From assembly GCA_009838625.1 (NCBI GenBank), contig VXRG01000127.1, positions 1-42,700 of the forward strand: 42,700 nt of DNA. Reading direction: 5' to 3'. Of the stretch, positions 16,566-25,732 are shown in pieces; positions within the stretch are counted from its first letter, which is position 1; each line of letters begins with the position of its first letter. The notes beneath the pieces were generated by a model. That model was not told where the DNA came from and did not search any database. It worked only from the letters and a program-made list of their open reading frames with translations. Both the position numbers and the translations under genes were made by a program. Origin of the DNA: Caldilineaceae bacterium SB0664_bin_27 (GTDB lineage Bacteria > Chloroflexota > Anaerolineae > Caldilineales > Caldilineaceae).

Positions 16566-18242
16566 TTACTCTTCCCGCGTCGACCTCCCCTGCTCAAACC
16601 ACGCCGGCGGTTCAGGCAACGAAGCTGCCAGGATCTCGCCGAACTCCTGTCCTTGCCTGGTCTCAGTCAGACGTCCCAGCAGCGCGAACTCCTCTTCAAT
16701 CGCCCTGCGACGGCCCTGCGCGTCAGCCAGACGCTCAGCCGAGTTTTCGCCCGCCAGCGCCACTAGCAGCGCAAGGCGTCGAATCGGCGCGACTTCCTCC
16801 CACGACACCGGTGCTTCGGCAGACAGCGTCCACTCCTGCGTTTGCGCCTCGCCGCTGCCCGGATGATGCCAGCGCAAGGAAAGTGTACCCAGCGGCCCCT
16901 CCGCCCCCGGCCGCGCCTTCAACCTGTAGACGACCGTGTTCTCCTGGCCCACGTGCAACTCCGCGAAATCCTCCTCGTCATCCTCAAAAGACTCATTCGC
17001 GGCCGCACGATTCAGGTAGCCGACCAGGCGCCACTCCTCGACCGTGTCTGCATCCCAGGAGACCTGTGCACGCGCTTCGTCCGCCGCAGGGCTGAAAAGC
17101 TGATCGAACGAGTCGGCAGCCAGCAGGCCCTGCGCCTCTTCTGGCGAGTACACATAACGGTACCAGCCGTCGCCGTCGTTGCTCACCTGCTCCAACAGGT
17201 CGTCATTGTAGTTCGCAATGCCCACGCCCACCGCGACCAACCGGATCGGGTTGGCCTCCGCGCGCTGCCCGCCCAGCGACTCGATTATCGACTCCGCGCG
17301 TGTGTCCCCCACGTTGGCCACACCGTCGCTGATGAAGAAGACATAGTGCAACGCATCGGGATCCTGCCTCCGCCCTTCCAGCGCCAGCTCATATCCCTTG
17401 CGCAAGCCCGCCTCGGCATTCGTGCTCCCGTTGGGCCGGAATTCGCGCAGCGATGCCTCCAGCGCCGGGTCGTCAGGCGCTGAGTGCCGGACCGTGTACT
17501 CCCCCAGGACGACACTGGAAAACTGCACCAGCGAAATGCGGTCCTCTGCCGACAGTCGCCTGATCAGCGCTTCGACGAGCGTACGCGCCGTATCCAGCTT
17601 GTTGTCCTCTTCCATCGAACCGGAAGCATCCAGCACCACCGACACGCGCCGTCTGGACGGCATTTCCGCCGGCGCAGCCGCGCTGAGCCCCAGCAACGCC
17701 AGCAACGAATCCGGGTCAAGCGGATCGGTTGTAATCGTCAGATCCAGGTTGAAGCTCCCTTCCCCTTCCGGCAGCGGATAGTCCCACCGCAGCGCGTTGA
17801 GCCATTCCTCAACCCGTACTTCATCCGGTTCCAGAATATAGCCCTGCCGCGCAAGCGCGAGCGACCTGCGCCAGGACGCGTCGTCCGCATCTAGTCCGAA
17901 TGTCGATGTCGTTTCCAGGCTTGTGGGTACCACCGGCGGCAGCTGCACCTCCGGCAGGAGGCCGCGCCGGTCGCCGCGTCCGGAATGGGGAGATGGCCGC
18001 CCCGGGCTGGAGGCCGAAGAGGCGGACTGCAACGCCATCCGACCTTCTGACGCCCGCTCACTCGAACTCGGCGCCGCAGCCTGCTCCGCGCCCTCCCCCG
18101 GCGGCATCACCATCGCGCAGCCGGCCAAAAGAAGCGCCAGCAGCCCCAGGAGTGGGACATGCCACCTGCGTGAAAGACCGCTCCAACCGCATTCGCGGTT
18201 CTTTGGTACGAATCCGGGCGCTCTGTCGGCTCTGTGTACCAT
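16566..18242 (-). CDS. VWA-domain lipoprotein (YfbK-like, vWF_A N-terminal and DUF3520 domains)
   Basis: The correct start is ATG 18242, with AGGAGGGTAGTT directly before it; the open frame upstream to 18467 is leader. The 558-residue product has a lipoprotein signal with lipobox LAGC (C42), then a Ser/Ala-rich low-complexity stretch. The vWF_A N-terminal domain follows (about 110-150, FGLDADDASW then LNALRWDYPLPEGE), then a VWA domain with MIDAS motif DASGSM (205-210) and T/D residues further on. A DUF3520-type C-terminal domain ends it (about 390-540, including VVYRLKARPG). It should sit on the outer face of the membrane and bind a partner through Mg2+. Usual partners in this family are sigma-factor or envelope genes; none is here. 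Confidence 0.88.
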   Translation of the reverse strand: MVHRADRAPGFVPKNRECGWSGLSRRWHVPLLGLLALLLAGCAMVMPPGEGAEQAAAPSSSERASEGRMALQSASSASSPGRPSPHSGRGDRRGLLPEVQLPPVVPTSLETTSTFGLDADDASWRRSLALARQGYILEPDEVRVEEWLNALRWDYPLPEGEGSFNLDLTITTDPLDPDSLLALLGLSAAAPAEMPSRRRVSVVLDASGSMEEDNKLDTARTLVEALIRRLSAEDRISLVQFSSVVLGEYTVRHSAPDDPALEASLREFRPNGSTNAEAGLRKGYELALEGRRQDPDALHYVFFISDGVANVGDTRAESIIESLGGQRAEANPIRLVAVGVGIANYNDDLLEQVSNDGDGWYRYVYSPEEAQGLLAADSFDQLFSPAADEARAQVSWDADTVEEWRLVGYLNRAAANESFEDDEEDFAELHVGQENTVVYRLKARPGAEGPLGTLSLRWHHPGSGEAQTQEWTLSAEAPVSWEEVAPIRRLALLVALAGENSAERLADAQGRRRAIEEEFALLGRLTETRQGQEFGEILAASLPEPPAWFEQGRSTREE

Positions 18243-18598
18243 AACTACCCTCCTTGTCGCTATCGCCTCCTCCGTTTTCCGGCCGATTGCGTCACGTCGG
18301 AGGAGACGCGCACCTGATCTTATGCAGTTGTCTATGAGATTTTCCGGCGGCCTGAAAACTGCATCCCTTGAGGCTCGCCTGACAACTGTACGGCCCAGGG
18401 CAACAATAGGTTTCCTGATCCTGGCAGATCTTCCTGGTATTGGGTTCAGTGGACGCTCTTCCAACACGCCTGCGCCGGCCCGGGCAACCGGTTTCGCTGC
18501 AGGTTCTTTCGAAGCGCCCTGAGAGGAAGCTACTTACGCAAGACAGGCTTGTCATACATTGGCGGAGAAATCTCTATCCACTGCGGTCTGGTCCCGTC
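18243..18598. other. Intergenic region upstream of the VWA lipoprotein gene
   Basis: These 356 bases lie between the DUF899 stop and the VWA start. The first 225 are open in the VWA frame but lie upstream of a perfect Shine-Dalgarno, so they are 5' leader. A TAAGAT box at 18317-18322 on the minus strand may be a -10. No gene or RNA is recognised. Confidence 0.4.
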
Positions 18599-19204
18599 TC
18601 AGCGGTCTGCAGAGGGGTAATCGAACAGCGGGTCCCAACCGTCCGGACCGTCCGGCAGCAGATCGAACAGGTGCCACACGCCGCAATACAGGTCGCCAGG
18701 CCCGAACGAGTCCTTCGCGACCCGCACGATCCTGCCATCCGCGTTCTTGCGAAAAACCGATACCCCCGGCTGATACCCCGACAGGAACGCCTCCTCCTCC
18801 CACCGGAAACCCATATCTTCGGTGAAGGTCGTGCCCTCTGCCGAATACATCGGGAACCGCCAGCCCCGGCTCCTCGCGAACGCCTGCTGCGCACCAGGAC
18901 TGTCAGGCGACACCACCACAAACGCAGCCCGGCTCTGCAAATGCTGGTACACACCGTTGAACTCGTCGGCCCACATCGTGCAGTTCGAGCATCCGGTTCC
19001 CATATTGTGAACGAGGATGAGATCCTCTCCGTCACCAAACAACTCCGACAGTCTCACGGGCCCGTCAGCGTCTCTCAGCTCGTAATCTCCTACAGGTTCC
19101 GGAGGCAACCTGCGTCGCAGTGCCACCAACTTGCGTCGAGTCTTGTCGAGCTCTTCCAGGGTAGAGGCGATCTCCCTCTCCAGTTCTAACCTGGTCTCAG
19201 ACAC
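18599..19204 (-). CDS. DUF899 family thioredoxin-like protein
   Basis: The 201-residue protein has an N-terminal coiled coil (about 1-33, Glu/Leu/Arg-rich). A thioredoxin-like fold follows with C72-S-N-C75 after the LVHNMGTGCSNC strand-turn, then the FVVVSPDSPGA and RGWRFPMYSA segments typical of DUF899. The DUF899 family is predicted to be a thiol oxidoreductase; no substrate is known. Cytosolic, no signal peptide. It is 25 bases downstream of rmuC on the same strand and is probably co-transcribed. Confidence 0.85.
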   Translation of the reverse strand: MSETRLELEREIASTLEELDKTRRKLVALRRRLPPEPVGDYELRDADGPVRLSELFGDGEDLILVHNMGTGCSNCTMWADEFNGVYQHLQSRAAFVVVSPDSPGAQQAFARSRGWRFPMYSAEGTTFTEDMGFRWEEEAFLSGYQPGVSVFRKNADGRIVRVAKDSFGPGDLYCGVWHLFDLLPDGPDGWDPLFDYPSADR

Positions 19205-19229
19205 CTCTCCCTCCCTGCACTGGCAATTC

Positions 19230-20444
19230 TCATTGAGGCTCCTTCTGCTCCCCGGCGTATTTGGAAATTCGGGCCAACTCCTCGATCTGCTGTGGCTCCG
19301 GGAAACTTTCCTCTCTGTTGGAAGTCAACTGGGAGAACTTCCTGGCCTGGGGAACGACTCGACTGTCGAAGGAGCCTACAGAATCGTTGAAAGCGTTAAC
19401 GGCCCTCTTCAAACGATTGCCAACTTCCTGATAGCGGCTGATGAATATCATCATCCGATTGTGCAACTCTACGCCTTCTTCCAAAATGACCTCGGCACTC
19501 TCGGCGATGCGGTGGCGCTGCCACCCGTTTGCAACCGACCACAACAGCGAAATCAGCGATGCCGGCGTGGCGATAGCCACCCTCTTGCTCATGGCGTACT
19601 CGATTAGTTCGGGATTGGCGTTTAACGCCGCTGCCAGAAACTGGTCTCCCGGGACGAACATCACTACAAAACCCAACGAGCCTTCCACCTTCGTCCCGTA
19701 GTCCTTCTTCGCCAGGTCGTCTACCTGCGCTTTCAAGGCGCTGGCGTGCCGTCTCAGTGAACTATCCCTTGCCTCCCTGTCATCCGCCTCTTGGGCATCC
19801 ATGTATGCAGCCGTAGACGTCTTTGCATCGATGACCACCGTCCGCTGTTCCGGCAACCGCACCGTCAGATCGGGTCTGCTCTGGGAATCGCCGATCGCGA
19901 CCTGTTCCCTGAAGTCGCAGTACTCCTCCATACCCGCCAATTCTACGACTCGCCGCAGTTGCACCTCGCCCCAGTTGCCTATCTGCCTGTTGTCGGTCAG
20001 TGCGCTTGACAGCTTGCCGGTCTCTGCCGCGAGATTCTCGCTCCGCTGAGCCAGCAGACTGATCTGCGGATTGAGCTTCTCATAGTTCTGAGTAAGTGGC
20101 TTGACCAGCGCCTCAAACTGTTCGTGCCGTTGCTTGAAATCGCCCTTGGCGGCCTCCAGCGTCTTGCCCAGATTCTCCTGGGCCAAGTCCATAAACTGCG
20201 AGTTATTGGCCTGCAGCGCCTGGCTGGCCGTAGCCTGAAAGGTCTCTTTCAACTGCTCTTTGGCCGTCTCCAGGATCTTTTCGGCATTCTCCGACTGCTC
20301 CAACCGGCCCTGCAACGCAGCCTTCTCCTCCCGGTGGTCCGCGTCCAGCCTTGCCAACCGGCTCTTGGCGCGGGCGCCTTGCACCAACCAGCAGGCCGCG
20401 CCCCCTACCACGAGACCAACAACGACTGCAACGATTAGTTCCAT
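19230..20444 (-). CDS. rmuC: DNA recombination protein RmuC
   Basis: The 404 residues follow RmuC architecture: a short N-terminal membrane anchor (residues 2-22, Val/Ala/Gly), a long coiled coil (about 30-150, Lys/Glu/Gln/Ala-rich), then the nuclease-like RmuC domain (about 150-365). That domain contains the GNWGEVQL, DFREQ, RPDLTVRLP and VIDAKTS motifs; the D and K of the DAK core are restriction-endonuclease-like active-site residues. RmuC limits inversions between short repeats. It is followed by DUF899 and preceded by a 120-base gap after the sirtuin gene. Confidence 0.94.
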   Translation of the reverse strand: MELIVAVVVGLVVGGAACWLVQGARAKSRLARLDADHREEKAALQGRLEQSENAEKILETAKEQLKETFQATASQALQANNSQFMDLAQENLGKTLEAAKGDFKQRHEQFEALVKPLTQNYEKLNPQISLLAQRSENLAAETGKLSSALTDNRQIGNWGEVQLRRVVELAGMEEYCDFREQVAIGDSQSRPDLTVRLPEQRTVVIDAKTSTAAYMDAQEADDREARDSSLRRHASALKAQVDDLAKKDYGTKVEGSLGFVVMFVPGDQFLAAALNANPELIEYAMSKRVAIATPASLISLLWSVANGWQRHRIAESAEVILEEGVELHNRMMIFISRYQEVGNRLKRAVNAFNDSVGSFDSRVVPQARKFSQLTSNREESFPEPQQIEELARISKYAGEQKEPQ

Positions 20445-20564
20445 CTGTCGCTCCTCATTCGCCCTCTACCCAGATTACAGGAAACCCTGACCGCCGCGGC
20501 CAGTTTCCCATCTGGGCAGGTCATGTAACAGATACATGCGTATCCCGAAACTGCTGGCAAGCAC

Positions 20565-21332
20565 TCACAAGTCTGCCCGGAGTACCCTCACAGCCCGCAC
20601 CAGCGCCGGCAGCACCTCCCCGCTCTTACCCTGCAAAAAAATGTCGGCTATCGACGAGATGGGACCCGGCTCCGGGTTCACGTCAACTACCGTCGCCCCT
20701 CCCTGCCTGGCGACAAGCGGCAACTGAGACGCAGGGTAGACCAGCCCGCTTGTGCCCACCACCAGCATCACATCGCAATCACGGGCCGCCGCCGCCGCCT
20801 TTTCCACTGCATCCCAGGGCAGACTCTCGCCGAACCAGACCACATCCGGCCGCACCAGATCTCCGCAAAGGCCGCACGCGGGCGGCGAATCCGCGCCGCG
20901 CTCCTCTCCCGTAAGATGATGCGGCGCCGTGCACCCGGCACAACGGAAATCCAACAGGCTTCCATGCAGGTGAAGCACGTTCGCGCTGCCCGCCTGTTCA
21001 TGCAGGTCATCCACGTTTTGCGTCACCAGCAAGAACGCCTCGCATAGTCGAGCAAGCTCCGCCAGCGCACAATGCCCGGGGTTCGGCGCGGCCGCTCCCA
21101 ACTGCTCGAGCCGCCACATATACCAGCGCCACACAAGGCCCGGATCCCGTTCGAAACCCTGTGGCGTGGCCAGCTCCTCCGCATCGAACCGGCTCCACAA
21201 ACCGGTCTGCGCGTCACGAAAGGTCGGCACACCCGACTCCGCGCTCACCCCGGCCCCCGTCAAACACACCACCGCCGCATCATTCGAAAAAAACTGCGCG
21301 GCCCTGACGATAGCCTCTTCAACACCACCCAT
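20565..21332 (-). CDS. NAD-dependent protein deacylase, sirtuin (class III type)
   Basis: This 255-residue sirtuin is complete: NAD motif GAGVSAESGVPTFR (26-39), TQNVD (104-108), catalytic H123 in LHLHG, and four zinc cysteines C131, C134, C153 and C156. Y71 and R74 form the YxxR pair that in class III sirtuins (SIRT5, CobB) recognises succinyl or malonyl lysine, so desuccinylation may be favoured over deacetylation. Cytosolic. It lies 39 bases downstream of apgM on the same strand, which suggests an operon coupling a glycolytic enzyme with a lysine deacylase. Confidence 0.93.
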   Translation of the reverse strand: MGGVEEAIVRAAQFFSNDAAVVCLTGAGVSAESGVPTFRDAQTGLWSRFDAEELATPQGFERDPGLVWRWYMWRLEQLGAAAPNPGHCALAELARLCEAFLLVTQNVDDLHEQAGSANVLHLHGSLLDFRCAGCTAPHHLTGEERGADSPPACGLCGDLVRPDVVWFGESLPWDAVEKAAAAARDCDVMLVVGTSGLVYPASQLPLVARQGGATVVDVNPEPGPISSIADIFLQGKSGEVLPALVRAVRVLRADL

Positions 21333-21371
21333 ATTCGTTCATCCCAGCCCTCTTCACTTACCCCTGCAGTT

Positions 21372-22604
21372 TCACGCCCCGAAACGCTTCAACCGGCCCG
21401 CATGAGCCATCGCCTGCGGGATCAGCGTCGTCGCATGGCATAACCCCAACTGACCGCCCGCGCAGGCCCGTTCACCGAAGCTTCGGCTCGCATCCGGCAT
21501 CGCATGAGGGCTCCACAACAGCGTCGGTACCGGATGCCAGCTGTGGCGGCGCAGCGCCGCCGGCGTACTGTGGTCCCCGGTCACGATCAGCGCGCCCGGC
21601 CCCAGATCCACAATACGTGCAATCTCCGCGTCCACCGCCTCGATCTCGTGGACCTTGGCTTCGAAGTCGCCGTCCTCTCCGTAACTGTCCGTTTTCTTTA
21701 CATGTACAAAGAAAAAGTCGTAACTGTCCCACGCTTCGACCAGCGCGTCGATCTCATGCCGCGGGCGGTCTCCCTCAAACCGGATCGCCTCCATCCCCAC
21801 CAGACTGGCTACGCCCCGGTACATCGGATAGACCGCGATAGCCCCCGCCCGCATCCCGAAGATGTCTGGGAACAGCGGCAGCCCCGGATCCTGCGCCAGG
21901 CCGCGCAGATTCAGGCTGTTCGCCCGCGGCTCGTCTCCCAGTACATCGCGCGCATGCGCCGCCCAGCGGTTCACCAGTTCAGCCGTTCGCGCGCCCTCAC
22001 TGCTCCCGCTTCCATCCTGCACCGGCAGCGGCATTTTGCCTACCGCGAGCGGGTCCGTGTCCGTCAAACTGCCTCCCAGCCCCTCACCCCGCAGCACAAA
22101 GACAAAGCGATGTTCCTGCACCGGCTCGACGAACACCTCACAGTCCTCGAAGAGCCCGGCACTCGCCTCACGCAGCTTCGCTGCCAGCCGGATGCATTCA
22201 TCCGTGGAGATCCGCCCCGCCCGCCGGTCCGTGATAAGCCCGTCGCCGTCGACCGAGGCAAAGTTGCCCCGCGCCGCCACGTCGTTTCCTTGCAAAGAGA
22301 AGCCAATCCCCAGCGCCTCCAGCACGCCGCGACCGATCATGTAACGAATCGGGTCATACCCGAACAGGCTCAAATGCGCCGGTCCGCTGCCCGGTTCGAT
22401 CCCAGGCCGGATCGGGACGCTCAATCCCAACGACCCGGAGACCGCCAGCGCGTCCAAATTGGGGGTATGCGCCATCTCTAATTCAGTCTTGCCGCCCAGC
22501 GATTCCGGCAGCCCGCCCAAACCATCCATAACCAGCAGAACGATCTTCCCCCCGTCCTGCTGCAGGTCACGCATCAGCTCAAAGTCGGTGAATGGAGACG
22601 TCAT
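21372..22604 (-). CDS. apgM: 2,3-bisphosphoglycerate-independent phosphoglycerate mutase, archaeal type
   Basis: The 410-residue length fits the ApgM family, a branch of the alkaline phosphatase superfamily. D27 in VMDGLGG and S79 in GPAHLSLFGYDP are the first metal ligand and the phosphoserine nucleophile. D/H metal residues recur in DGDFEAKVHEIEAVD and in the TGDHSTPA segment. It interconverts 3- and 2-phosphoglycerate in glycolysis and gluconeogenesis. Unlike GpmI it lacks the large inserted domain. It heads the apgM-sirtuin pair; the 114 bases upstream contain a heptamer repeat. Confidence 0.93.
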   Translation of the reverse strand: MTSPFTDFELMRDLQQDGGKIVLLVMDGLGGLPESLGGKTELEMAHTPNLDALAVSGSLGLSVPIRPGIEPGSGPAHLSLFGYDPIRYMIGRGVLEALGIGFSLQGNDVAARGNFASVDGDGLITDRRAGRISTDECIRLAAKLREASAGLFEDCEVFVEPVQEHRFVFVLRGEGLGGSLTDTDPLAVGKMPLPVQDGSGSSEGARTAELVNRWAAHARDVLGDEPRANSLNLRGLAQDPGLPLFPDIFGMRAGAIAVYPMYRGVASLVGMEAIRFEGDRPRHEIDALVEAWDSYDFFFVHVKKTDSYGEDGDFEAKVHEIEAVDAEIARIVDLGPGALIVTGDHSTPAALRRHSWHPVPTLLWSPHAMPDASRSFGERACAGGQLGLCHATTLIPQAMAHAGRLKRFGA

Positions 22605-22694
22605 CGTCTGACTCCTTCTTCAGGTGGAGAGTTCAGCAAGGAGAAAACACAGGCGGGAGGATCCAGAGGAGGCGCTGCGGGGATGGCGGTATAT

Positions 22695-22737
22695 CCCTCA
22701 CTTCTCACTTCTCTTCACTCACTCCTCCACTCCGTCC
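22695..22737 (+). repeat. Heptanucleotide tandem repeat, CTCACTT type
   Basis: CTCACTT, CTCACTT, CTCTTCA, CTCACTC, CTCCACT run with a 7-base period in the gap between the oligopeptide ATPase and apgM. It overlaps the last codons of the ATPase at 22719. Confidence 0.7.
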
Positions 22738-23735
22738 TCATATAGATAGCAGGCCACGGCATGTTTGCCTTCAACCTGGATGAGCGGCGGCTGCTCTTCG
22801 AGGCAGATGTCCATCCCGTGCGGGCAGCGCGGGTAGAAGCGGCAGCCGCCGGCTGTCCCCTCCCCGTCCTGCATTCGCATCGTCTCCTCGGCCGGCAATC
22901 TGATGTCCGTGTCCCACTTGACTTTCGGATCCGGCACCGGGATCGAATTGATCAGCTGCTGCACATAGGGATGCTGAGGATTCTCGATGATCCGGCCCGT
23001 ATCCCCCATCTCCGCGGTGATCCCCTGGAACAGAACGATCATGTTGTCGCCGATCTGGTAAGCCGTCGACAGGTCGTGCGTTATGTAAAGAAAGGAGATT
23101 CCGTGTTCGTCGCGCAGCCGCAGCATGATATCCAGGATCATGGCCCGCAGCGAAGCATCCACCGCCGAAACCGGCTCATCCGCCACAATCAGCCGCGGGT
23201 GCAACAAATACGCGCGCGCCACCATCACCCGCTGCCGCTGTCCGCCGCTCAACTGGTGCGGGTACTTCTCCAGGATCTCATCGCCCCGCAATCCGACTAC
23301 GTTAAGCGCGTCCTCGATCAGTTCCCGTCTCTCCGCCTTGTCGCGTGCCAGGGCAAAATGACGCATCACCAGGTTGAACGTATGCTGAATGCGAAAGAAG
23401 GGGTTGAAGACCTCATACGGGTCCTGGAAGATCGCCTGGACCTCCTGGCGGTACGTCATCCTCTGACGGCGGTCCATCTGCGAAATATCAACGCCCTTGT
23501 AGAGGATCCGCCCTCGCGTCGGCGTGACAAAGCCGAGCACGAGATTGGCGAGGGTGGTCTTGCCACTGCCGCTCTCGCCCGCGATCGTCGTAATCTGCGC
23601 CGGCGATTCGTGCAGATCGAGGCTGAAGTTGTCCAGCGCCACCAAGGGAGGCTGCGAACTCAAAAAGCCGCCGCCGAACGCCATCGTGGCATCTCTGATC
23701 CGGAGCAGCGGTTCGGCCGTACCTGTCTGGGTCAT
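22719..23735 (-). CDS. Oligopeptide/dipeptide ABC transporter ATPase (DppF/OppF type)
   Basis: This 338-residue ATPase has Walker A GESGSGKTT (53-61), signature LSGGQRQRV and Walker B LIVADEPVSAVD. Note V instead of the usual T in DEPT; this is conservative. The C-terminal Cys-rich tail (CRFYPRCPHGMDIC and AVACYLYE) is the oligo_HPY-type extension of the family. It is the last gene of the importer operon; its ATG overlaps the stop of the permease-ATPase fusion by four bases. It would form the second nucleotide-binding subunit of a heterodimer. Confidence 0.93.
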   Translation of the reverse strand: MTQTGTAEPLLRIRDATMAFGGGFLSSQPPLVALDNFSLDLHESPAQITTIAGESGSGKTTLANLVLGFVTPTRGRILYKGVDISQMDRRQRMTYRQEVQAIFQDPYEVFNPFFRIQHTFNLVMRHFALARDKAERRELIEDALNVVGLRGDEILEKYPHQLSGGQRQRVMVARAYLLHPRLIVADEPVSAVDASLRAMILDIMLRLRDEHGISFLYITHDLSTAYQIGDNMIVLFQGITAEMGDTGRIIENPQHPYVQQLINSIPVPDPKVKWDTDIRLPAEETMRMQDGEGTAGGCRFYPRCPHGMDICLEEQPPLIQVEGKHAVACYLYEDGVEE

Positions 23736-25711
23736 GCCTCTTCCAACTCTATCAGGGCGTGACGCTCCGGCTCATAGAGCCAGCAGGCCACAAGGTGATC
23801 ATCATCTCTTTCCACCAGATCCGGCCGCCGCTCTCGGCATATCTGCTCGACATGCTGGCAGCGGAATTGGAAGATACAACCGGGGGGCGGGTTGCGCAGG
23901 TCGTGCGTCAGCCCTTCCGTCACGTTCAACGGCTTGCGCTCTTTGATCGATGGGATCGATTCGATCAGCAGCTGCGTGTACGGATGCAGCGGCTCCGAGA
24001 AAGCCGATTCCACCGGCACTACCTCGACTAGGTTGCCGGCATACATGACCGCAATGCGGTCCACCAGCTGCGCCTGCAAGCCCATGTCATGGCCGATCAT
24101 CACCATCGAGACACCCAACCGATCCTTCACCTCCAGCAGCGTCTGCGCCACAACCCGCTGCACCACCACGTCCAGCGCGCTCGTCGGCTCGTCCGCGATG
24201 ATTACCTGCGGATTGAGCGCAATCGCCATCGCAATGCAGACCCGCTGCTTCATGCCGCCGCTCAACTCGTGGGGGTACATGTTGATGACCCGCTCCGGCA
24301 ACCCGACATCGTTCAGCAGGCCGAGGATACGCTGTTCAAGTTCCACGCGTCCGATATTCTCGTGGGCCAGGATCGCGTCACCCATCTGCTCCCGGATCGG
24401 CGTGACCGGGTTGAGCGAGTTCATTGCGCCCTGAGGCACCAGCGCCAGATCGCGCCAGCGCACCTCGCGCAACTCCTTGCCGGAGAGACTGACCAGGTCC
24501 TGATCCTCGATTCGCACCTCCCCCTGCACGATCCGGCCCGGCGCTTGGACGACCTGCAGGATCGCCATCGCCACCGTCGTCTTGCCGCAACCGGATTCAC
24601 CCACCAGCCCCAGAATCTCGCCCTTGCGCACACTGAAGTCGACACCGTTCGCCGCAATGACCTCACCACGCGGCGTGAAATAATGGACGTGCAGATCGTC
24701 CACCTCAAGGGCGGCATCTCTCCCGGCTGCACTCCCGCCGTCCATGTGCTCGACAGGCGGCGCTTCTCCCGCCGCACTCCGCTCGCGTCGCGACGAACTG
24801 AACTGCCGGATACGCGGATTGGCGATCTCATCCAGCCCGATCGTCATCAAAAAGAATCCCACGAATATGACCATCAGGATAATGATCGGCGGCAGCCACC
24901 ACCACACCAGTCCCCGCACCAGCGCAGCGTTGGTCGTGGCTTGATTGATGATCAAGCCCAACGAGGGCACGCGCGTCGGGCCCAATCCCAACACCTCCAA
25001 CCCCGTCGCGCCCAGGATCGCCACCGAAATGCCCCCGGTGAGGCTGGCCGCCAACCACGGCAGCATGTTGGGCAGCATCTCCACGAACATGATCTCCAGC
25101 GCAGGCGCGCCCGAGAGATGCGCCATCCGCACATAGCTGCGCTCGCGCAGCGTGAGAATCTGTGAACGCACCAGGCGCGTCGGCCCGGGCCAGGCAAATG
25201 CCGCCAGGATCAGCGCCATCGCGGTCGTGTCGGTCATTTGCACGTAGGAGGCGATCACAACCAGCACGACCAGCGCCGGGATCGTAACCGCCGAGTCGCT
25301 GAGCGTACGGATCACATGGTCCCACCATCCCCCGACGTAGCCCGCCACCGAACCGAGCACCATGCCGATGCCCATGCCGATGATCGCCGCCAGAAACCCG
25401 ACCTTGAGGGACGAAGGTGTGGCCAAAATCAACTGCGCCAGCATATCGCGCCCATTGCTCTCGGTGCCCAGGGGATGTTCCGGCAGACCCCCCTCCTGCC
25501 ACACCGGCGGCTTGTTCAGCGGCCCCGCGCCCGTGTAGGCCAGATCGGTATCCCAGAAGAGTGGGCCCAACAGGCCGAAAAGAAGGATCAGCCCGACGAT
25601 GGCAACGCCCAGCAGGAACTTGAAGTTCAACCACGGGGAGTCCCATGTATTCAGCCCCCAGCCGCGCGCCGGGGTGGCCGTTTCATCTGCGGTCTGCTGT
25701 CCGACAGTCAA
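23732..25711 (-). CDS. Oligopeptide ABC importer: permease (DppC type) fused to ATPase (DppD type)
   Basis: The 659-residue polypeptide joins two subunits. Residues 1-310 are a DppC-like permease with about six helices and the EAA-type loop near 185-205. A charged linker (about 311-340) follows. Residues 341-659 are an ATPase with Walker [10 protein letters not shown], signature LSGGMKQRV, Walker [13 protein letters not shown] and the Cys-rich C-terminal extension. Both halves look intact, so this is a true fusion, not a sequencing artefact: no internal Shine-Dalgarno or stop is seen. It keeps the order SBP-B-C/D-F in the operon, with 21 bases to the upstream permease. Confidence 0.92.
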   Translation of the reverse strand: MTVGQQTADETATPARGWGLNTWDSPWLNFKFLLGVAIVGLILLFGLLGPLFWDTDLAYTGAGPLNKPPVWQEGGLPEHPLGTESNGRDMLAQLILATPSSLKVGFLAAIIGMGIGMVLGSVAGYVGGWWDHVIRTLSDSAVTIPALVVLVVIASYVQMTDTTAMALILAAFAWPGPTRLVRSQILTLRERSYVRMAHLSGAPALEIMFVEMLPNMLPWLAASLTGGISVAILGATGLEVLGLGPTRVPSLGLIINQATTNAALVRGLVWWWLPPIIILMVIFVGFFLMTIGLDEIANPRIRQFSSSRRERSAAGEAPPVEHMDGGSAAGRDAALEVDDLHVHYFTPRGEVIAANGVDFSVRKGEILGLVGESGCGKTTVAMAILQVVQAPGRIVQGEVRIEDQDLVSLSGKELREVRWRDLALVPQGAMNSLNPVTPIREQMGDAILAHENIGRVELEQRILGLLNDVGLPERVINMYPHELSGGMKQRVCIAMAIALNPQVIIADEPTSALDVVVQRVVAQTLLEVKDRLGVSMVMIGHDMGLQAQLVDRIAVMYAGNLVEVVPVESAFSEPLHPYTQLLIESIPSIKERKPLNVTEGLTHDLRNPPPGCIFQFRCQHVEQICRERRPDLVERDDDHLVACWLYEPERHALIELEEA

Positions 25712-25732
25712 GGGCTTTTCTGCTTCATTGTC

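Noticed and set aside
18243..18467. 75-codon N-terminal extension of the VWA protein
   Set aside because: A perfect Shine-Dalgarno and a lipoprotein signal place the start at 18242.
24089..25165. 358-codon plus-strand frame opposite the permease-ATPase fusion
   Set aside because: His/Arg/Gln-rich nonsense composition; the minus strand has all ABC motifs.
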